Part shown: positions 11,701-22,925 of the stretch, piece by piece | Position numbering within the stretch: position 1 is the stretch's first letter | How the letters are laid out: each line of letters opens with the position of its first letter | Assembly: GCA_907163345.1 (NCBI GenBank) | Contig: CAJQUN010000024.1 | Location: 7,192,001-7,256,000, forward strand | From: Haberlea rhodopensis | Lineage: Eukaryota; Streptophyta; Magnoliopsida; Lamiales; Gesneriaceae | DNA length: 64,000 nt | Reading direction: 5' to 3' | Notes under the pieces: generated by a model | Databases searched by the model: none | What the model was told of the DNA's origin: nothing | What the model saw: only the letters and a program-made list of their open reading frames with translations | Position numbers and translations under genes: made by a program

Positions 11701-14097
11701 TCTTCTATAAGGAATTGTTCTACTTTAAAAGAAAAGCTATTAGGCAAAACCACAACTATGAATTAAATTCTTAAAAGAAAAAACACGAGCATGTGTGTGA
11801 AAAATAGCAACCTTGTTATGTTGAAGTATATTGACCAACCCTCCTGTTAGCTTCATATCATCCATAGTTGACCTAGTGGCCACTTCTAAGTCAAATGGAT
11901 TGTCTATGCATGTTGCAGCAGTAAGAGGTGTTCTCTCTCCACATTCAGCCAAGTACTTTGTCAACATATTTGCACCATATCCCCAGCCTACACCCATAAA
12001 TGTTGTCCACGGCCTTTTCTTGTGGATAAACTGAACAGCTGTGAAGATATCATCACTGTCGGCAGCTGTAAATAACCTACATAAATGAAGTAGTTACAGC
12101 GTCCTACTATCAGCTTGTTTTGCTGGTCCAGGAATGAAAGGATCTTCTCTATTAGGAACCTGAACATCAAACTGAATGATTAACAAAGTTATCTTATTTT
12201 TACTTTTATCCGATTGAAGCCGTCAGAATTGCCTATTTTTTTCTTTAATAATGTAGTCGTCCAGAAACTTGTAAATTCAACAAGTTCACACAAACATTAC
12301 AAACTTAACATATTTGAAGAACAACTGATTATCCTGTCTACACAAGGCAATTTAAAGGCAATAGCAGGCAAGGGGCTTGCATTACTAAGCCTGCAACAAA
12401 TATAAGGTCAAAGCACACATGATAAAAAAGAAGTCGTGCTTGAAAAAAAAATGATAAAAAGAATTTTAAAAGGCTGCATTCAGAAATTTTAATAAACATG
12501 CATCTGAATGCATCTATCGTCATGAAATATACTTAATATAATATGGCAGCGCCACAAGGATTGGCTGAAGAAAAATGAGTCTATTTTAAAAAAATCAAAC
12601 AACTGTTATTTCATGCGATAACCGACTGTTGAGAAAAACTTGACACGACATTGCGTGATCTCAAATTTGGTTGCAACTCAACACATCATTAAAAATATCC
12701 GTAAACATAGATAATTCACAAACAAAAGCATTCTCATATTAAAAAAGACACTTCGATCTTCCCTCTATATTCTGATACACTTAACACGAGCAATGAAAGG
12801 AAATTTTGCTACTCAAATTTCTCCCACTCTTCTACCATATATGATGATTGCCATAATAAATCCAGCTTTTACCTAACCACAAGCTCAGATCAAACTTAAA
12901 AGGCTAACCAGATATTCATTGATAATTCCTAACAAGTCCAATTTCAAATTTCTTATGACGATCCACATACTTCTCTACATATAATGGCACATAGAAATTT
13001 AAGCATGAATGATATCATGAACTAGTTCTCATAGCATAAGCCAAGAACTTTATTGACTATATAGCTCTAAAACTAGCCTTTGCTGATTACACTTTAAAGC
13101 AGCAGTAGTAAAAGCATGCAAACAAGATAATCAATCCAATTAGCTTCCAAGCTGCAAAACACATGACAATGTCGTGACCAATTTTCTTGATTTCAACATA
13201 ATGTTAGCTCTAGTTAAAAGGTCATTTTAGATGCCAAACTATGCCCTTGGGCTGATTCACATGATAAAGCAAACAACAGTAGCAAGTGAACGAAAACATG
13301 AACAAGATTGACATAGCTAAAACTAACCGCGGGGTGGTCAATGGTGAGTCGGCACACCCTCTTGGATTCATCACAACTGGAAACACCCCTCTTCTCAAAC
13401 ACTCACAAACAAGTCGCTTGATTTTCCCCTGATTGCTCCCTTCTGCAGTTCCTGGAACAATTAAAACTGTAGTATCCAACCCTCGCTCCTCCTCCAACTC
13501 CAAATTAGCCGGCCAATCCATGGACAAAACTCCACCATCCTCCGTGCCCACACAGAGCCTCTGATACGCCACCTTTTCCACGATCTCATCCTCCTCGCTC
13601 TTACCGCGAACTATCCTCCCACAGTTCAAATTCACATAATGTCTATCCTCTTTAAAAAGCTTCTCATTCACATTCTCCAGAAATTCATCTCCAGGGAAGT
13701 AAATTGACGGGCAACGTAACGTCACAAAACGATTGAAAGGAGTAGGGCTCGAAAACAAAATCCACTCCCCGATAGGAGAATCAAAATCACTGCTGTTTTC
13801 GGGGTTCGGAAGCAAATTTTGGGATTTAGAAGAAAAATAAAGAGCGAGGCCAGAGGCGAACCCGAGAGTTGGGGCAATGTAATATAGGTAGTTTAGCGAA
13901 GGGAGTTGAGAGAGTAGGCTGTGAAATAAATTCTCGGAAAGAAAAGACGAAGGACTGAAGTGGCTACAGATAGAAAAGGGTCTCAAGCGACGGCGTTTCC
14001 AGGGATGGCGGTGGCGTCGGGTAGGAAGGGCCGCAGCCCGTTTGTAGATTGGCAAAGATGTAAGCAGGTATCCCGTGTGTGGGAAAGCGAGGCTCAT
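3608..14097 (-). CDS. Alpha/beta-hydrolase-like and CPBP (CAAX protease-like) membrane fusion protein
   Basis: The minus-strand gene has 12 exons: 14097-13328, 12076-11812, 11583-11398, 11074-10928, 10849-10400, 10284-9156, 7605-6632, 5957-5770, 5673-5518, 4970-4736, 4427-4114 and 3920-3608. All junctions are GT-AG and phases close, giving 5,127 nt and about 1,708 residues. The N-terminus is Ser/Arg-rich and resembles a plastid transit peptide. Residues about 200-420 form an EMB8/YheT-type alpha/beta-hydrolase fold (VIVPGTAEGS, NPRGCADSPL). The nucleophile elbow reads GWGYG, with Gly289 where the Ser should be. A long acidic, low-complexity linker follows (about 450-1400). The C-terminal hydrophobic segments carry the CPBP signature EELLFR (1571-1576). 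The usual FxxxH is FSLSQ (Gln1604), and Arg1638 occupies a later His position. I infer a plastid membrane scaffold or regulatory pseudoenzyme rather than an active hydrolase or protease. The homologous plant protein is known to me only as an uncharacterised EMB8-like protein. Confidence 0.88.
7606..9155. other. Large intron 6 of the hydrolase/CPBP gene, with transposon-like sequence
   Basis: This 1.55 kb intron is far longer than its neighbours. Its middle (about 7,770-8,640) resembles non-coding parts of plant retrotransposons, with a stretch around a short TATATAAAGGGA box near 8210. An AT dinucleotide run lies at about 8760-8788. I could not define terminal repeats or a target duplication. 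Confidence 0.35.
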
Positions 14098-14529
14098 TTC
14101 ATACGCAGGCAGCAGTGGCCGAGGTGATGGTGGTGGCAGGATTGAAATTTGTCGAGGATTATGTATTTATGTATGAAAATTGGCGGAGAATTCGCAGGTG
14201 GCGGAAGCTGCAGATTTTATTGGTCCCCGTTTGAGAAATCGTTTTGGCTTCTGTTCCACTCAGACACGTGTTCTTAGAACGATTGATCGCAGATAACTGG
14301 AGATGACGTGCGTGCTCTCTAGATGATGATCCTACAAAAATCCAATGGATATAGAGTATTTCCTTAATAAATTAAGAACATTTTTTTGTCACATTCTGAT
14401 AACGAGGACCTATAGTTGCTATCCTTTTAGATGTGTATTATATAAAGTCTCGAGCTGACATAATAACTTGTAAACGACATCAGTCAAGTAAACTATATTA
14501 GGCAAGCTTAATGCGAAACACGACCTCGA

Positions 14530-15060
14530 AAATGTGAAGGATCAAATGGTTACTACTAGACTAAAAACTATAGCTCATAGCAGAAGCGCAACTTTATTTC
14601 TTTATATGTAGCAGCGCGTACTAAGCGACAGGCGGACATGAGGGGTTGCACCATATAGGTACTAATGGGCGAGACTGTTAAGCCAATAGACGACAGATGA
14701 CTGCGTCTTCATCCACGAGTGCACAGAAGGACTTGTTGGGCAAACACAGCCCCAACAATCCCCCTCCCCCACCCTAAGAAAGTGCTTTTTGGGCGACTCG
14801 AATACATGACCTTGTTCTGATACCAATTGCAAGATCAAACGATTCTCGTTTTACCAAAAGCTATAGCTGATGGTAACAGTGCAACTCAAATCTTTTAAAT
14901 CGTACAGTAGCACAAGCACCACGTTTCGATCGATTACAAAGCAAGTGCAATTGTTGTACCCCAACAATCTCCCTCCCAATAATTGCACTATTTACAATTC
15001 ATGGTAATCGAACATGTGACATTGACTCTGATACAAATTGAAGGATCAAATACTTACTGG
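14530..15060. repeat. Dispersed repeat, two degenerate units
   Basis: Two related passages (about 14,530-14,790 and 14,815-15,060) share phrases such as GATCAAA, CTATAGCT, a GTTTCGA stretch and CCCAACAATC. They end in a TGATACCAATTG-type motif common in plant interspersed repeats. A third degenerate copy lies inside a TBL intron near 61.75 kb. The class is not assigned. Confidence 0.4.
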
Positions 15061-15457
15061 TTCGTCGTTTGTTGACAAGTTGAACCCGATTCTCATCGGC
15101 TTTTTAGAATGGTGATTTTAAGGGGACCAACCGCGGACATGACACCGGTCACTAGTTGAAGGCCGATCCGATTTTGAAAACACCGGCGTTCACTCAATTT
15201 TATATTTGTTTTGATCACCCAAATATTAAATTCCATTAAATTGAATCTCATGCTCCAATATTTTATTTCGAAGTTTATAAGACAGCATAATCTTGGCTCC
15301 TAACTGCCAACAAGCCCATTTATTTCCAATTAATTGATTACCACGTGAACAATTTGTCTCTTCTTTTCATTAATGGTCCACAATTCTCTCTCTTTTCTCC
15401 AATTCACCATTAATCGATATTTAAATTAATTAACTATAATAACACTCCATATCGTAC

Positions 15458-17180
15458 TTGTATATTTCATTTACAGTCAGGCAAAGAGCAGCATTTCTGA
15501 TAATGGGTTACTGCTTGACAACAGCCGAAACACTTAAACTCAACATGGCTCTGATTCTTTTACCAGTCTGTCGTAATATATTGACATGGCTAAGATCCAC
15601 AAGTTCCAGGCTGTTCATCCCTTTCAATGGCAACATTAATTTTCACAAGGTGAAAAGTAATACCAGAAGAGTTCTTGATAAAATTCTGGCTTATCTGTTT
15701 GCTATTTTTCCCCCAACTTTATCCCGCCTGCAGGTTATTGCGACTGCTATAGCCATTGGGATCATAATTCATGCAGGAAGCCATCTAACATGCGACTTAC
15801 ACCGTTTAGTTAGAGCATCGCCAGAAAAATTCAGTTATAGCTTCAGATTTTCCTCATGGTGTACAGCCCACCTATGGTCGACTTTGACTGGAACGGTAGG
15901 CATGACTGGTGTTGTCACGGTACTACTAATGGTGATCTCCTTCACATTAGCAACAAAAAGCTTCAGAAAAAGAGGGGTGAAGTTGCCAACACCCTTTAAC
16001 CGACTAACAGGTTTTAATGCATTCTGGTATTCACATCATCTTCTTGGTCTAGTCTATATACTACTACTGATACGTGGAAACAGCTTGTTCTTGGTCCATC
16101 AATGGTATGAAAAAACGGTAAGAAAGAATAGGAGAAAAAAAATTATGCGTCCGGAAAATATGCTCTTAACAAGCACTACCACGTAGTTTCAGTGGCATGT
16201 CTTGCTGGCTTTGACAGACATGGATGCTTTACATAGCTTAACGGAGTTTAAGAAATCGAAGGTCAGAACATTATGCCTTTAAGATTCTGAAGGTAATTGA
16301 AAGAATTACATTTCATGTCTCATCAGAACAATCCACACATCGGAAAATAATATGCATCTATTCACACAAGGCAGAGCTTTACATGGTGCCAAATATTGTT
16401 CAAGATTCATGACATTGTTGTTGAAATTTTAATGTAAAGCAGGTAGCTACTGCTACAGTCTCACTGAGCTAAAGTGAATTGGATAAACTAAAGAATTTAA
16501 CAAAGCCCAAAACAAAGGTTTACCCAGGTTCTTCTGGATTTTATAGATTTCTGTACTTCCAGGAGGTGTCTTCAGCTTGGTCATGGCAAAGCCAAATGGA
16601 TTCAAATACATAAGTGGGCAATATTTTTTCTACAATGCCCCGCAATCTCTCCCTTTGAATGGTGAGCACAAGTGTACAATCATCATATGTACAAATCTCA
16701 CACATGTTCAGATACATATACGAATATGTCTATGCAGATACAAGGGCAATTGAAAATCAGTTTTTATTTTATATTCCTTCAGGCACCCATTTTCAGTTAC
16801 TTCAGCACTGGGAGACAACTACCTGAGCGTCCATATTCGTACTGTATGAGATTGAACACAAGAAATTAAACGAGTATTTACCGAGGATAATAGTTCAGAA
16901 ACTGTGATTGGTGGAGCTAAATTTGGAGCACAGGAAAACGTTCATCAAAATAGGTAACTAAATTAGATAATCTTTACGACCACACAAGTCATTTAGAGAT
17001 GACTCTCTAGGAAACCTGAGCAAGCACACTTCCTTGGTGCAGCTTACTTAAATTACTTGTAGATGGACCCTACGGAGCTCCAACACAAGACTACCAGAAC
17101 TATGATGTGTTACTACTTGTAGGACTTGGAATTGGAGCTACTCCTTCATAAGCATCCTCAAAGATCTATTGGACAGTAGA
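15458..17180 (+). pseudogene. Rboh (respiratory burst NADPH oxidase) pseudogene, 5' part
   Basis: This part is homologous to the C-terminal catalytic half of plant plasma-membrane NADPH oxidases, which transfer electrons from NADPH through FAD and two haems to oxygen. An open stretch at 15458-16186 carries ETLKLNMALILLPVCRN, the first haem-His region (IIIHAGSHLTCD) and the second (FWYSHHLLGLVY). It reads through an apparent unspliced intron at about 15650-15732 (AAG/gtgaaa to ctgcag). Later pieces are MAKPNGFKYISGQYFF (about 16,580-16,640), LGDNYLSVHIRTV followed by stops (about 16,805-16,850), and the FAD/NADPH-binding DGPYGAPTQDY plus GLGIGATP (about 17,060-17,145). EF-hands and the N-terminus are missing, as are four residues before ETLKLN. 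In-frame stops and shifts show decay, and retained introns indicate a DNA-level duplicate rather than a processed copy. Confidence 0.85.
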
Positions 17181-17366
17181 AGACTAGAAGACCAAGTGGT
17201 ATAGTTCAGCATCTGTGGCAGTACCTTTTTCCTTTATCTTTTTTTCAGTAGAAGTAACTCAACGGACTCACTCATTTTATTTATCGTTGCGGCTTAGGAC
17301 TCAAATACGGAAACCAGTAGATCAGATGATAGCTCAAATAGTTTTGCCTCTTCATGCGAACCTAGG

Positions 17367-17560
17367 TGTAGAATAAATAGATAGATAGAGATTGTTATGA
17401 GATAAGGAGCTAAGATAATCTTTGTATTTGATTTATTGGAATGTTTTCTTTTCTTAGGACTCTTTAGTATTAGGAGTCTATATAAACCTACATTATATAT
17501 CTTCTTTGATATAGTTTTGAATAAAGAGTTTCTAGTTCTCTTAAAACTCATCTTTCTACA
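17367..17560 (+). repeat. 5' LTR of copia-1
   Basis: The LTR starts TGTAGAATAAATAG and ends TTTCTACA. I count five differences from the 194-bp 3' LTR, one of them in the fourth base. A TATATAAACC box lies about 100 bp in, consistent with the U3/R promoter. Confidence 0.95.
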
Positions 17561-17578
17561 TGGTATCAGAGCCATTAG
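17561..17578 (+). other. Primer binding site of copia-1 (initiator tRNA-Met)
   Basis: The sequence TGGTATCAGAGCCATTAG directly abuts the 5' LTR and matches the standard plant PBS complementary to the 3' end of initiator methionine tRNA. Confidence 0.9.
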
Positions 17579-17618
17579 ATCTTATACGAATTTTTTTTCC
17601 ACAAAGTTTTTCGCGGCT

Positions 17619-17731
17619 GTTACTGTGCGCGGTTACTGTTCACGCGGTGTGATTACTGTTCACGGTACTGTTCACGCGGCGCGAACACTGTTCAAGGCCA
17701 CTGTTCACGCGGGGGCGATTACTGTTCACGG
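17619..17731 (+). repeat. Repeated ACTGTTCACG motif in the copia-1 leader
   Basis: About seven near-copies of (T)ACTGTTCACGCGG, each 13-16 bp apart, lie between the PBS and the gag start. The stretch is GC-rich against an AT-rich background. Confidence 0.75.
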
Positions 17732-17773
17732 TTTTTTTTTTTCCCGTTCGATTCATCACTGCCCATCGCACAA

Positions 17774-18940
17774 ATGGCTTCTACAGATTCTTCTTCCTCG
17801 GCCACCACAAATTCTACCACTACACTCACCCCACCAACACTTACTGATTTTTCTTCGAATTTTATTACGAATCATCGGTTAAGTGGACTCAATTACCTTC
17901 AATGGTCTCAGTCGGTGAGGATGTTTATTCGAGGTAGGGGTCGAGATGACTTTATTTCTGGCTCAAGCCGCTGCCCTGTCAAAACTGATGAAGCCGCGTT
18001 TAAAACATGGAATATCGAAAACAATATGGTGATGTCATGGCTTATCAATTCCATGACACCCGATATTGGTGAACAATTCCTATTGTATTCCACGGCCAAA
18101 TCAGTTTGGGATGCTGCCAGGTATACTTTCTCCAGCAAGGATAATATCGCCGAGCTGTTTGACATCGAAAGCCGCATTCAGGCGCTGAAACAGGGGGAGT
18201 CCACCGTTACCCAGTATTTCACAGACCCTACAAGATACTGGCAACAACTGGATCTTTTCGAGTCCTATGAGTGGAAGTGTTCTGATGATGAATCAATTCA
18301 CAGATCCATCGTCGAAACTCGACACCTTTTTCAATTTTTATTGGGCCTCAACACCAACCTTGATGATGTTCGGGCACGGATTCTGTCCATTAAGCCCCTG
18401 CCTCGGCTGCGTGAAGCCTTCTCCGCCATTAGCCATGAAGAGAGCCGAAGGAAATTAATGATGAGCTCTCCGACTGGTACCCAGTTAATTGAGGGATCAG
18501 CCTTGGCAGCACCAAGAACCCTTCCTGGTGCGGCACCTAAACAAGATCTTGCTTCTCATCACACTGGCTCGGTTGGGCAGCCTTCCGGTTCCTCCAATAA
18601 TATGCGTAATGGTCGCCCTTGGTGTGAAAAATGCAACAGACCTAATCACACTCTTGACACTTGTTGGAAGATTCATGGCAAACCGGCAAACTGGAAATCT
18701 TTCCGTCAGCGGCGTGCTCAAGTTGCCCAATCTGACGGATCTGGCCAAGCTTCCCAACCCTTCAGCAAAGAGCAACTTGATGCCCTTCAAAATTTGTTGT
18801 CTAAAGCACTTCCATCCAACAAGCTCCGCCTCTTGGTGCTGGTAATCATGCCCATACAGGTATTGTTTACAAAGCCTTGCTCTCACATCAGATGTTATCA
18901 GATTATTGGATCATTGATTCAGGTGCATCTGAGCACATGA
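17774..18940 (+). pseudogene. gag: copia-1 gag (nucleocapsid) with frameshifted 3' end
   Basis: The frame opens at the first ATG after the leader. It encodes a UBN2/retrotran_gag-type capsid protein (LSGLNYLQWSQSVRMFI near the N-terminus) and a CCHC zinc knuckle, CEKCNRPNHTLDTC, at about 18,622-18,663. Gag would form the cytoplasmic virus-like particle. After about 18,836 the frame no longer matches the protease, which resumes in frame 1. Copia elements normally carry gag and pol in one continuous frame, so a small indel is likely here. Confidence 0.85.
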
Positions 18941-19608
18941 CGGGGAATTTGAAAATGTTTCAATCCTATCAGCCAAGCACTTCAGGTTGCTCTGTCCGGA
19001 TTGCAAATGGTTGCTGCGTGCCAGTTGTTGGCACTGGTTCAGTACCCCTCTTGGAGGATTTGGTGCTAAAATCGGTTTTATATGTTCCTGATCTTGAGTA
19101 CAACCTGTTATCTGTTAGTCGCCTAAGTATGGATCTCAACTGTGTCACTAAATTCTTGTCTACCTCTTGTGTTTTTCAGGACTTGGCTTCGGGGCGGACG
19201 ATTGGCAATGCTGAGATCTGTGCAGGCCTATACCTCATTCGACCCACTCGCGCTGTTGCTTCTCAGTGTGCACGTTCATTTAATTCCTCATTTTCTATTA
19301 ATTCTTTGAGTTTGAACAATGATATTTTATTATTACATTATCGTTTAGGGCATCCGAGTTTTTTGTATCTTGCAAAACTTTTTCCTTCGTTATTTCGCAA
19401 TAAAAATTTGAATTCTTTCACGTGTGATGTTTGTCAATTATCTAAACATACTCGTCATTACTTCAAACCTATTGCGTATAAGCCATCCCATCCATTCTCA
19501 CTCATTCACAGCGATATTTGGGGTCCTTCAAGAGTTAAAAACGTCACTGGTTCTCGTTGGTTTTTACTGTTTGTTGATGATCACACTAGACTCTCATGGG
19601 TTTTCTGA
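18877..19608 (+). pseudogene. pol: copia-1 protease and integrase N-terminus
   Basis: The aspartic protease active site reads WIIDSGASEHMTG at the start. A copia GAG-pre-integrase zinc-binding HHCC region follows (HYRLGHPS ... CDVCQLSKHTRH). The first catalytic Asp of the integrase core is in HSDIWGP. The frame ends in TGA at 19606-19608, where the conserved continuation resumes immediately in the same frame. A single sense-to-stop change therefore explains the break. Confidence 0.88.
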
Positions 19609-21435
19609 ATGAAAGACAAATCTGAAACAAGTGACCTTTTTAAGCAATTCAACACCATGATTCAAACCCAATTCTCTACCCGTATTCGTGTATTAAAAAC
19701 TGACCGTGCCCGTGACTATTTTAACTCCAACCTTGGCGCTTACCTATATACCCAAGGTATTATCCACCAAAGTTCATGTGTTGATACTCCTCAACAGAAT
19801 GGGATCTCTGAGCGCAAGAATCGTCACTTACTTGAGGTTGCTCGCTCCTTACTCTTTTCCCATAATGTACCTTCTTGTTTTTGGGGTGATGCAGTTCTGA
19901 CTGCAGCTTACCTCATTAATAGAATGCCCTCTCGTATCCTCAAGTTTGATGCTCCTATAAAAACCATTCTCAGGACTTATCCTACCTCGCACCTTTTACC
20001 GACTATTTCACTCAAAATCTTTGGATGTACTTCCTTTGTACACATCCACTCACATGCTCGGGGTAAACTTGACCCTCGATCGATAAAATGCATTTTTCTT
20101 GGTTATTCTCCCAACCAAAAAGGGTATAAATGCTACTCACCAATTCTCAAGCGTTTCTTCCATACCATGGATGTGACATTCTTTGAAAATCAGCCTTTTT
20201 ATCCTCGTTCTTCGATTCCGGGGGAGAGCAATCTGAATGAATCTCAAACTCCAGCGGCAATCCAACCAACCATACCCATTATAGAGCCAACCATACCCAT
20301 TATAGAGCCTTTCACAATCTCTCATCATCCACTTCATGTGCCTGAACCACCATTGCAGGTTTACTCTAGGAGGCATCGGGAACCTGAACAAATTCAGCCT
20401 TGTCATGACTCCTCCTTGGATCCACGTTTTGCTGAGAAACCACGAGGTAATACTGATTCTTCTAACCACAGTATTGATGATTCTGATGATAGGCCTATAG
20501 CAGTTAGAAAAGGGGTGAGATCATGCACTCAACATCCTATATCTAAATTTGTTTCAACTGATCACTTATCTCCTACATATCGAGCTTTTGTGTCATGTTT
20601 AGATCAGGTCCAGATACCGTCCAATATTGAGACTGTTATGCAAGACCCAAATTGGAAATCTGTTGTCCTAGACGAAATAATAGCTCTAGAGAAAAACAAA
20701 ACATGGCTCATTACTGATTTACCTCCAAATAAGAGGACTGTTGGGTGTAGATGGATTTTTTCAGTGAAACATAAATCTGATGGGAGCATAGAGCGATATA
20801 AAGCCAGATTAGTTGCAAAAGGGTATACCCAATCTTATGGTATTGATTATCAAGAGACGTTTGCTCCAGTTGCCAGGTTAAATAAAATCCGAGTTCTTCT
20901 CTCTATTGCTGAAAATATGGATTGGCCCTTATATCAGCTTGATGTCAAGAATGTTTTTCTCAACGGAGATCTTGAGGAAGAAATCTATATGGATATTCCT
21001 CCTGGATTTGGGACTCAGTCTACGGTTAATAAAATATGCAACTTGAAGAAATCCCTTTATGGCCTGAAGCAGTCACCCCGAGCTTGGTTCCATCGTTTCT
21101 CCACTGTTCTAAAGGGGAACGGTTACTTAAAGTGTCAGTCTGATCACACATTGTTTGTCAAAAATTCAGAGGAAGGAAAGATCACTATTCTTATAGTGTA
21201 TGTTGATGATATTGTTCTCACAGGAAACCACAATGATGAAATGACTCAGGTGAAAGCTCTACTTTCTAGGGAATTTGAAATGAAAGATCTAGGACATTTG
21301 AAGTATTTTTTTAGGAATGGAAGTTGCTCGATCATCCAACGGTATCTTTATTTCTCAAAGAAAATATGTATTGGACCTCCTAAAGGAAACTGGAATGTTG
21401 GGATGCAAACCCATAGACACACCGATGGACACTAA
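19609..21435 (+). pseudogene. pol: copia-1 integrase core and reverse transcriptase
   Basis: The frame continues directly after the TGA. The integrase core shows the second Asp region (KTDRARDYF) and the Glu region (NGISERKNRHLLEVAR). The RT shows LDVKNVFLNGDLEEEIYM, YGLKQSPRAWF and the catalytic YVDD at about 21,199. An extra T in a homopolymer at about 21,305-21,312 shifts the frame, so the last roughly 40 codons are nonsense. Confidence 0.9.
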
Positions 21436-22156
21436 AGTAAAGCTGGAAGCAAGAGAAGACAGTCCATTGGTTGACAAAGGAAGGTATCAGCGCTTAGTGG
21501 GAAAGCTAATTTATCTTTCACACACACGCCCGGATATTGGTTTTGTGATTAGCGTTGTCAGTCAATTTATGAATAACCCAACCAAGGATCATATGGATGC
21601 TGTATATCGAATATTGAGGTATCTCAAAAGAAATCCTGGAAAGGGTTTGTTCTTCAAGAAGTCGACATACAGAAGCGTCAAAGTTTACAGTGATGCTGAT
21701 TGGGCTGGCTCTCACACTGACAGAAGATCAACATCTGCTTACTGTGCATTTGTATGGGGAAATCTGGTAGCATGGAGGAGTAAGAAGCAAACTGTTGTAG
21801 CTAGAAGCAGTGCAGAAGCAGAGTATCGTGCCTTGGCTCAAGGCATATGTGAAGGAATGTGGTTGAAAAGGTTGCTAAGTGAACTCAAGCTAGACAACAA
21901 TCATCCAGTTGAAATGATGTGTGATAATCAAGCCGCCATAAGCATTGCTAAAAATCCAGTGCATCATGACCGTACCAAACACATTGAGTTAGATCGACAC
22001 TTCATCAGTGAAAAGATCGAGAAGAGAATTATTTATCTCAATTATGTCTCCACTCACATGCAATTTGCTGACATCTTAACTAAGGCACTTCATCATCCTT
22101 TATTTGAAGATTTTTGTTCCAAGCTGGGCATGATAGACATATATGACCCTGCTTGA
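21317..22156 (+). pseudogene. pol: copia-1 RT C-terminus and RNase H
   Basis: The shifted frame resumes the RT thumb (GMLGCKPIDTPMD), RTRPDIGF-type connection and the RNase H domain. Catalytic acidic residues lie in YSDADWAGS, SSAEAEYRAL and CDNQAAISIA, followed by HHDRTKHIELDRHF. It ends with a stop just before the polypurine tract. Confidence 0.9.
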
Positions 22157-22163
22157 GGGGGAG
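22153..22163 (+). other. Polypurine tract of copia-1
   Basis: TTGAGGGGGAG abuts the 3' LTR and is the usual plus-strand priming site. Confidence 0.85.
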
Positions 22164-22357
22164 TGTTGAATAAATAGATAGATAGAGATTGTTATGAGAT
22201 AAGGAGCTAAGATAATCTTTGTATTTGATTTATTGGAGTGTTTTCTTTTCTTAGGACTCTTTAGTATTAGGAGTCTATATAAACCTACATTGTATCTCTT
22301 CTTTGATATAGTTTTGAATAAAGAGTTTCTAGTTCTCTTAAAACTCATATTTCTACA
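22164..22357 (+). repeat. 3' LTR of copia-1
   Basis: This 194-bp LTR starts TGTTGAATAAATAG and ends TTTCTACA. The target duplication CTAGG follows immediately. Confidence 0.95.
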
Positions 22358-22362
22358 CTAGG

Positions 22363-22910
22363 GGAAAAAAGAAATCACAGCGTACAAGAAGTGCACATTT
22401 CTACTGGGTTACCATGGTTCCTTTGAGTGGTTCAAAGGAGTCATGAATGAAGTAGCAGATGGATGAGAAGGCACTTCTTAACCCCTTCAAAAAACTTATT
22501 AGTTTAGAATTCTGTTGCTAAATTTGGAAGAGGAGATGCAAGTTATTCAATTTATTTGTGTTCAAAATGGAACAGGGTCAAATTGAGATGCACAATAATC
22601 TGAAAAGCGTTTATGGAGAGGGTGATGCAAGGTCGACTCTCATCACCATGGTTCAGGCACTAAACCATGCTAAACATAAGAGTTGATATCTTATCTGGCA
22701 CCAGAATATGGTATCAACCTATATTCTACGATGGTGTAAAAAATGTAACTTTCATGTACAATTGGCAACAATGATACAATGATTGCAAAAAATTACGAGT
22801 AAAATAATGTCTCATGAGATCGTATTTCCCTTGCAAGGCCAAATTGGAAAGACGTGTTTCGAAAATATAGCCACAAAGCATCCATGTTCAACAGTAGGTA
22901 CAAATACTTT
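22363..22910 (+). pseudogene. Rboh pseudogene, 3' part beyond the copia insertion
   Basis: The NADPH-binding C-terminus continues after the insertion. Seen in shifting frames are AHFYWVT then a shifted FEWFKGVMNEVA (about 22,390-22,460), VYGEGDARSTLITM plus QALNHAK (about 22,600-22,675), VDILSGTR, and CFENIATKHPCSTVG (about 22,850-22,900). The family's closing residues (GVFYCG onward) are missing. Together with the 5' part this shows one decayed Rboh locus split by copia-1. Confidence 0.82.
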
Positions 22911-22925
22911 TCAAACAAATATATC

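Larger units (their letters stand above)
17367..22357 (+). mobile_element. Ty1/copia LTR retrotransposon (copia-1) inserted in the Rboh pseudogene
   Basis: This 4,991-bp element has 194-bp LTRs at both ends and a perfect 5-bp target duplication CTAGG (17362-17366 and 22358-22362). It has a tRNA-iMet primer binding site, a polypurine tract and the domain order gag, protease, integrase, RT, RNase H, which defines copia. The coding region is broken by a gag/protease frame change near 18,840-18,900, a stop at 19606 and an extra T at about 21,308. The copy is therefore not autonomous. Short LTRs and the RNase H motifs suggest an Ale/Retrofit-like lineage, with low certainty. Confidence 0.95.

Noticed and set aside
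3930..14100. Open frames on the plus strand opposite the hydrolase/CPBP exons (for example near 7056-7489 and 9585-10154)
   Set aside because: They are antisense shadows of long minus-strand exons and show no family similarity.
15458..16186. A functional 242-residue ferric-reductase-like membrane gene
   Set aside because: The frame is only open because an intron happens to lack stops. Downstream Rboh exons have stops and frameshifts and the N-terminus is absent, so it is part of a pseudogene.
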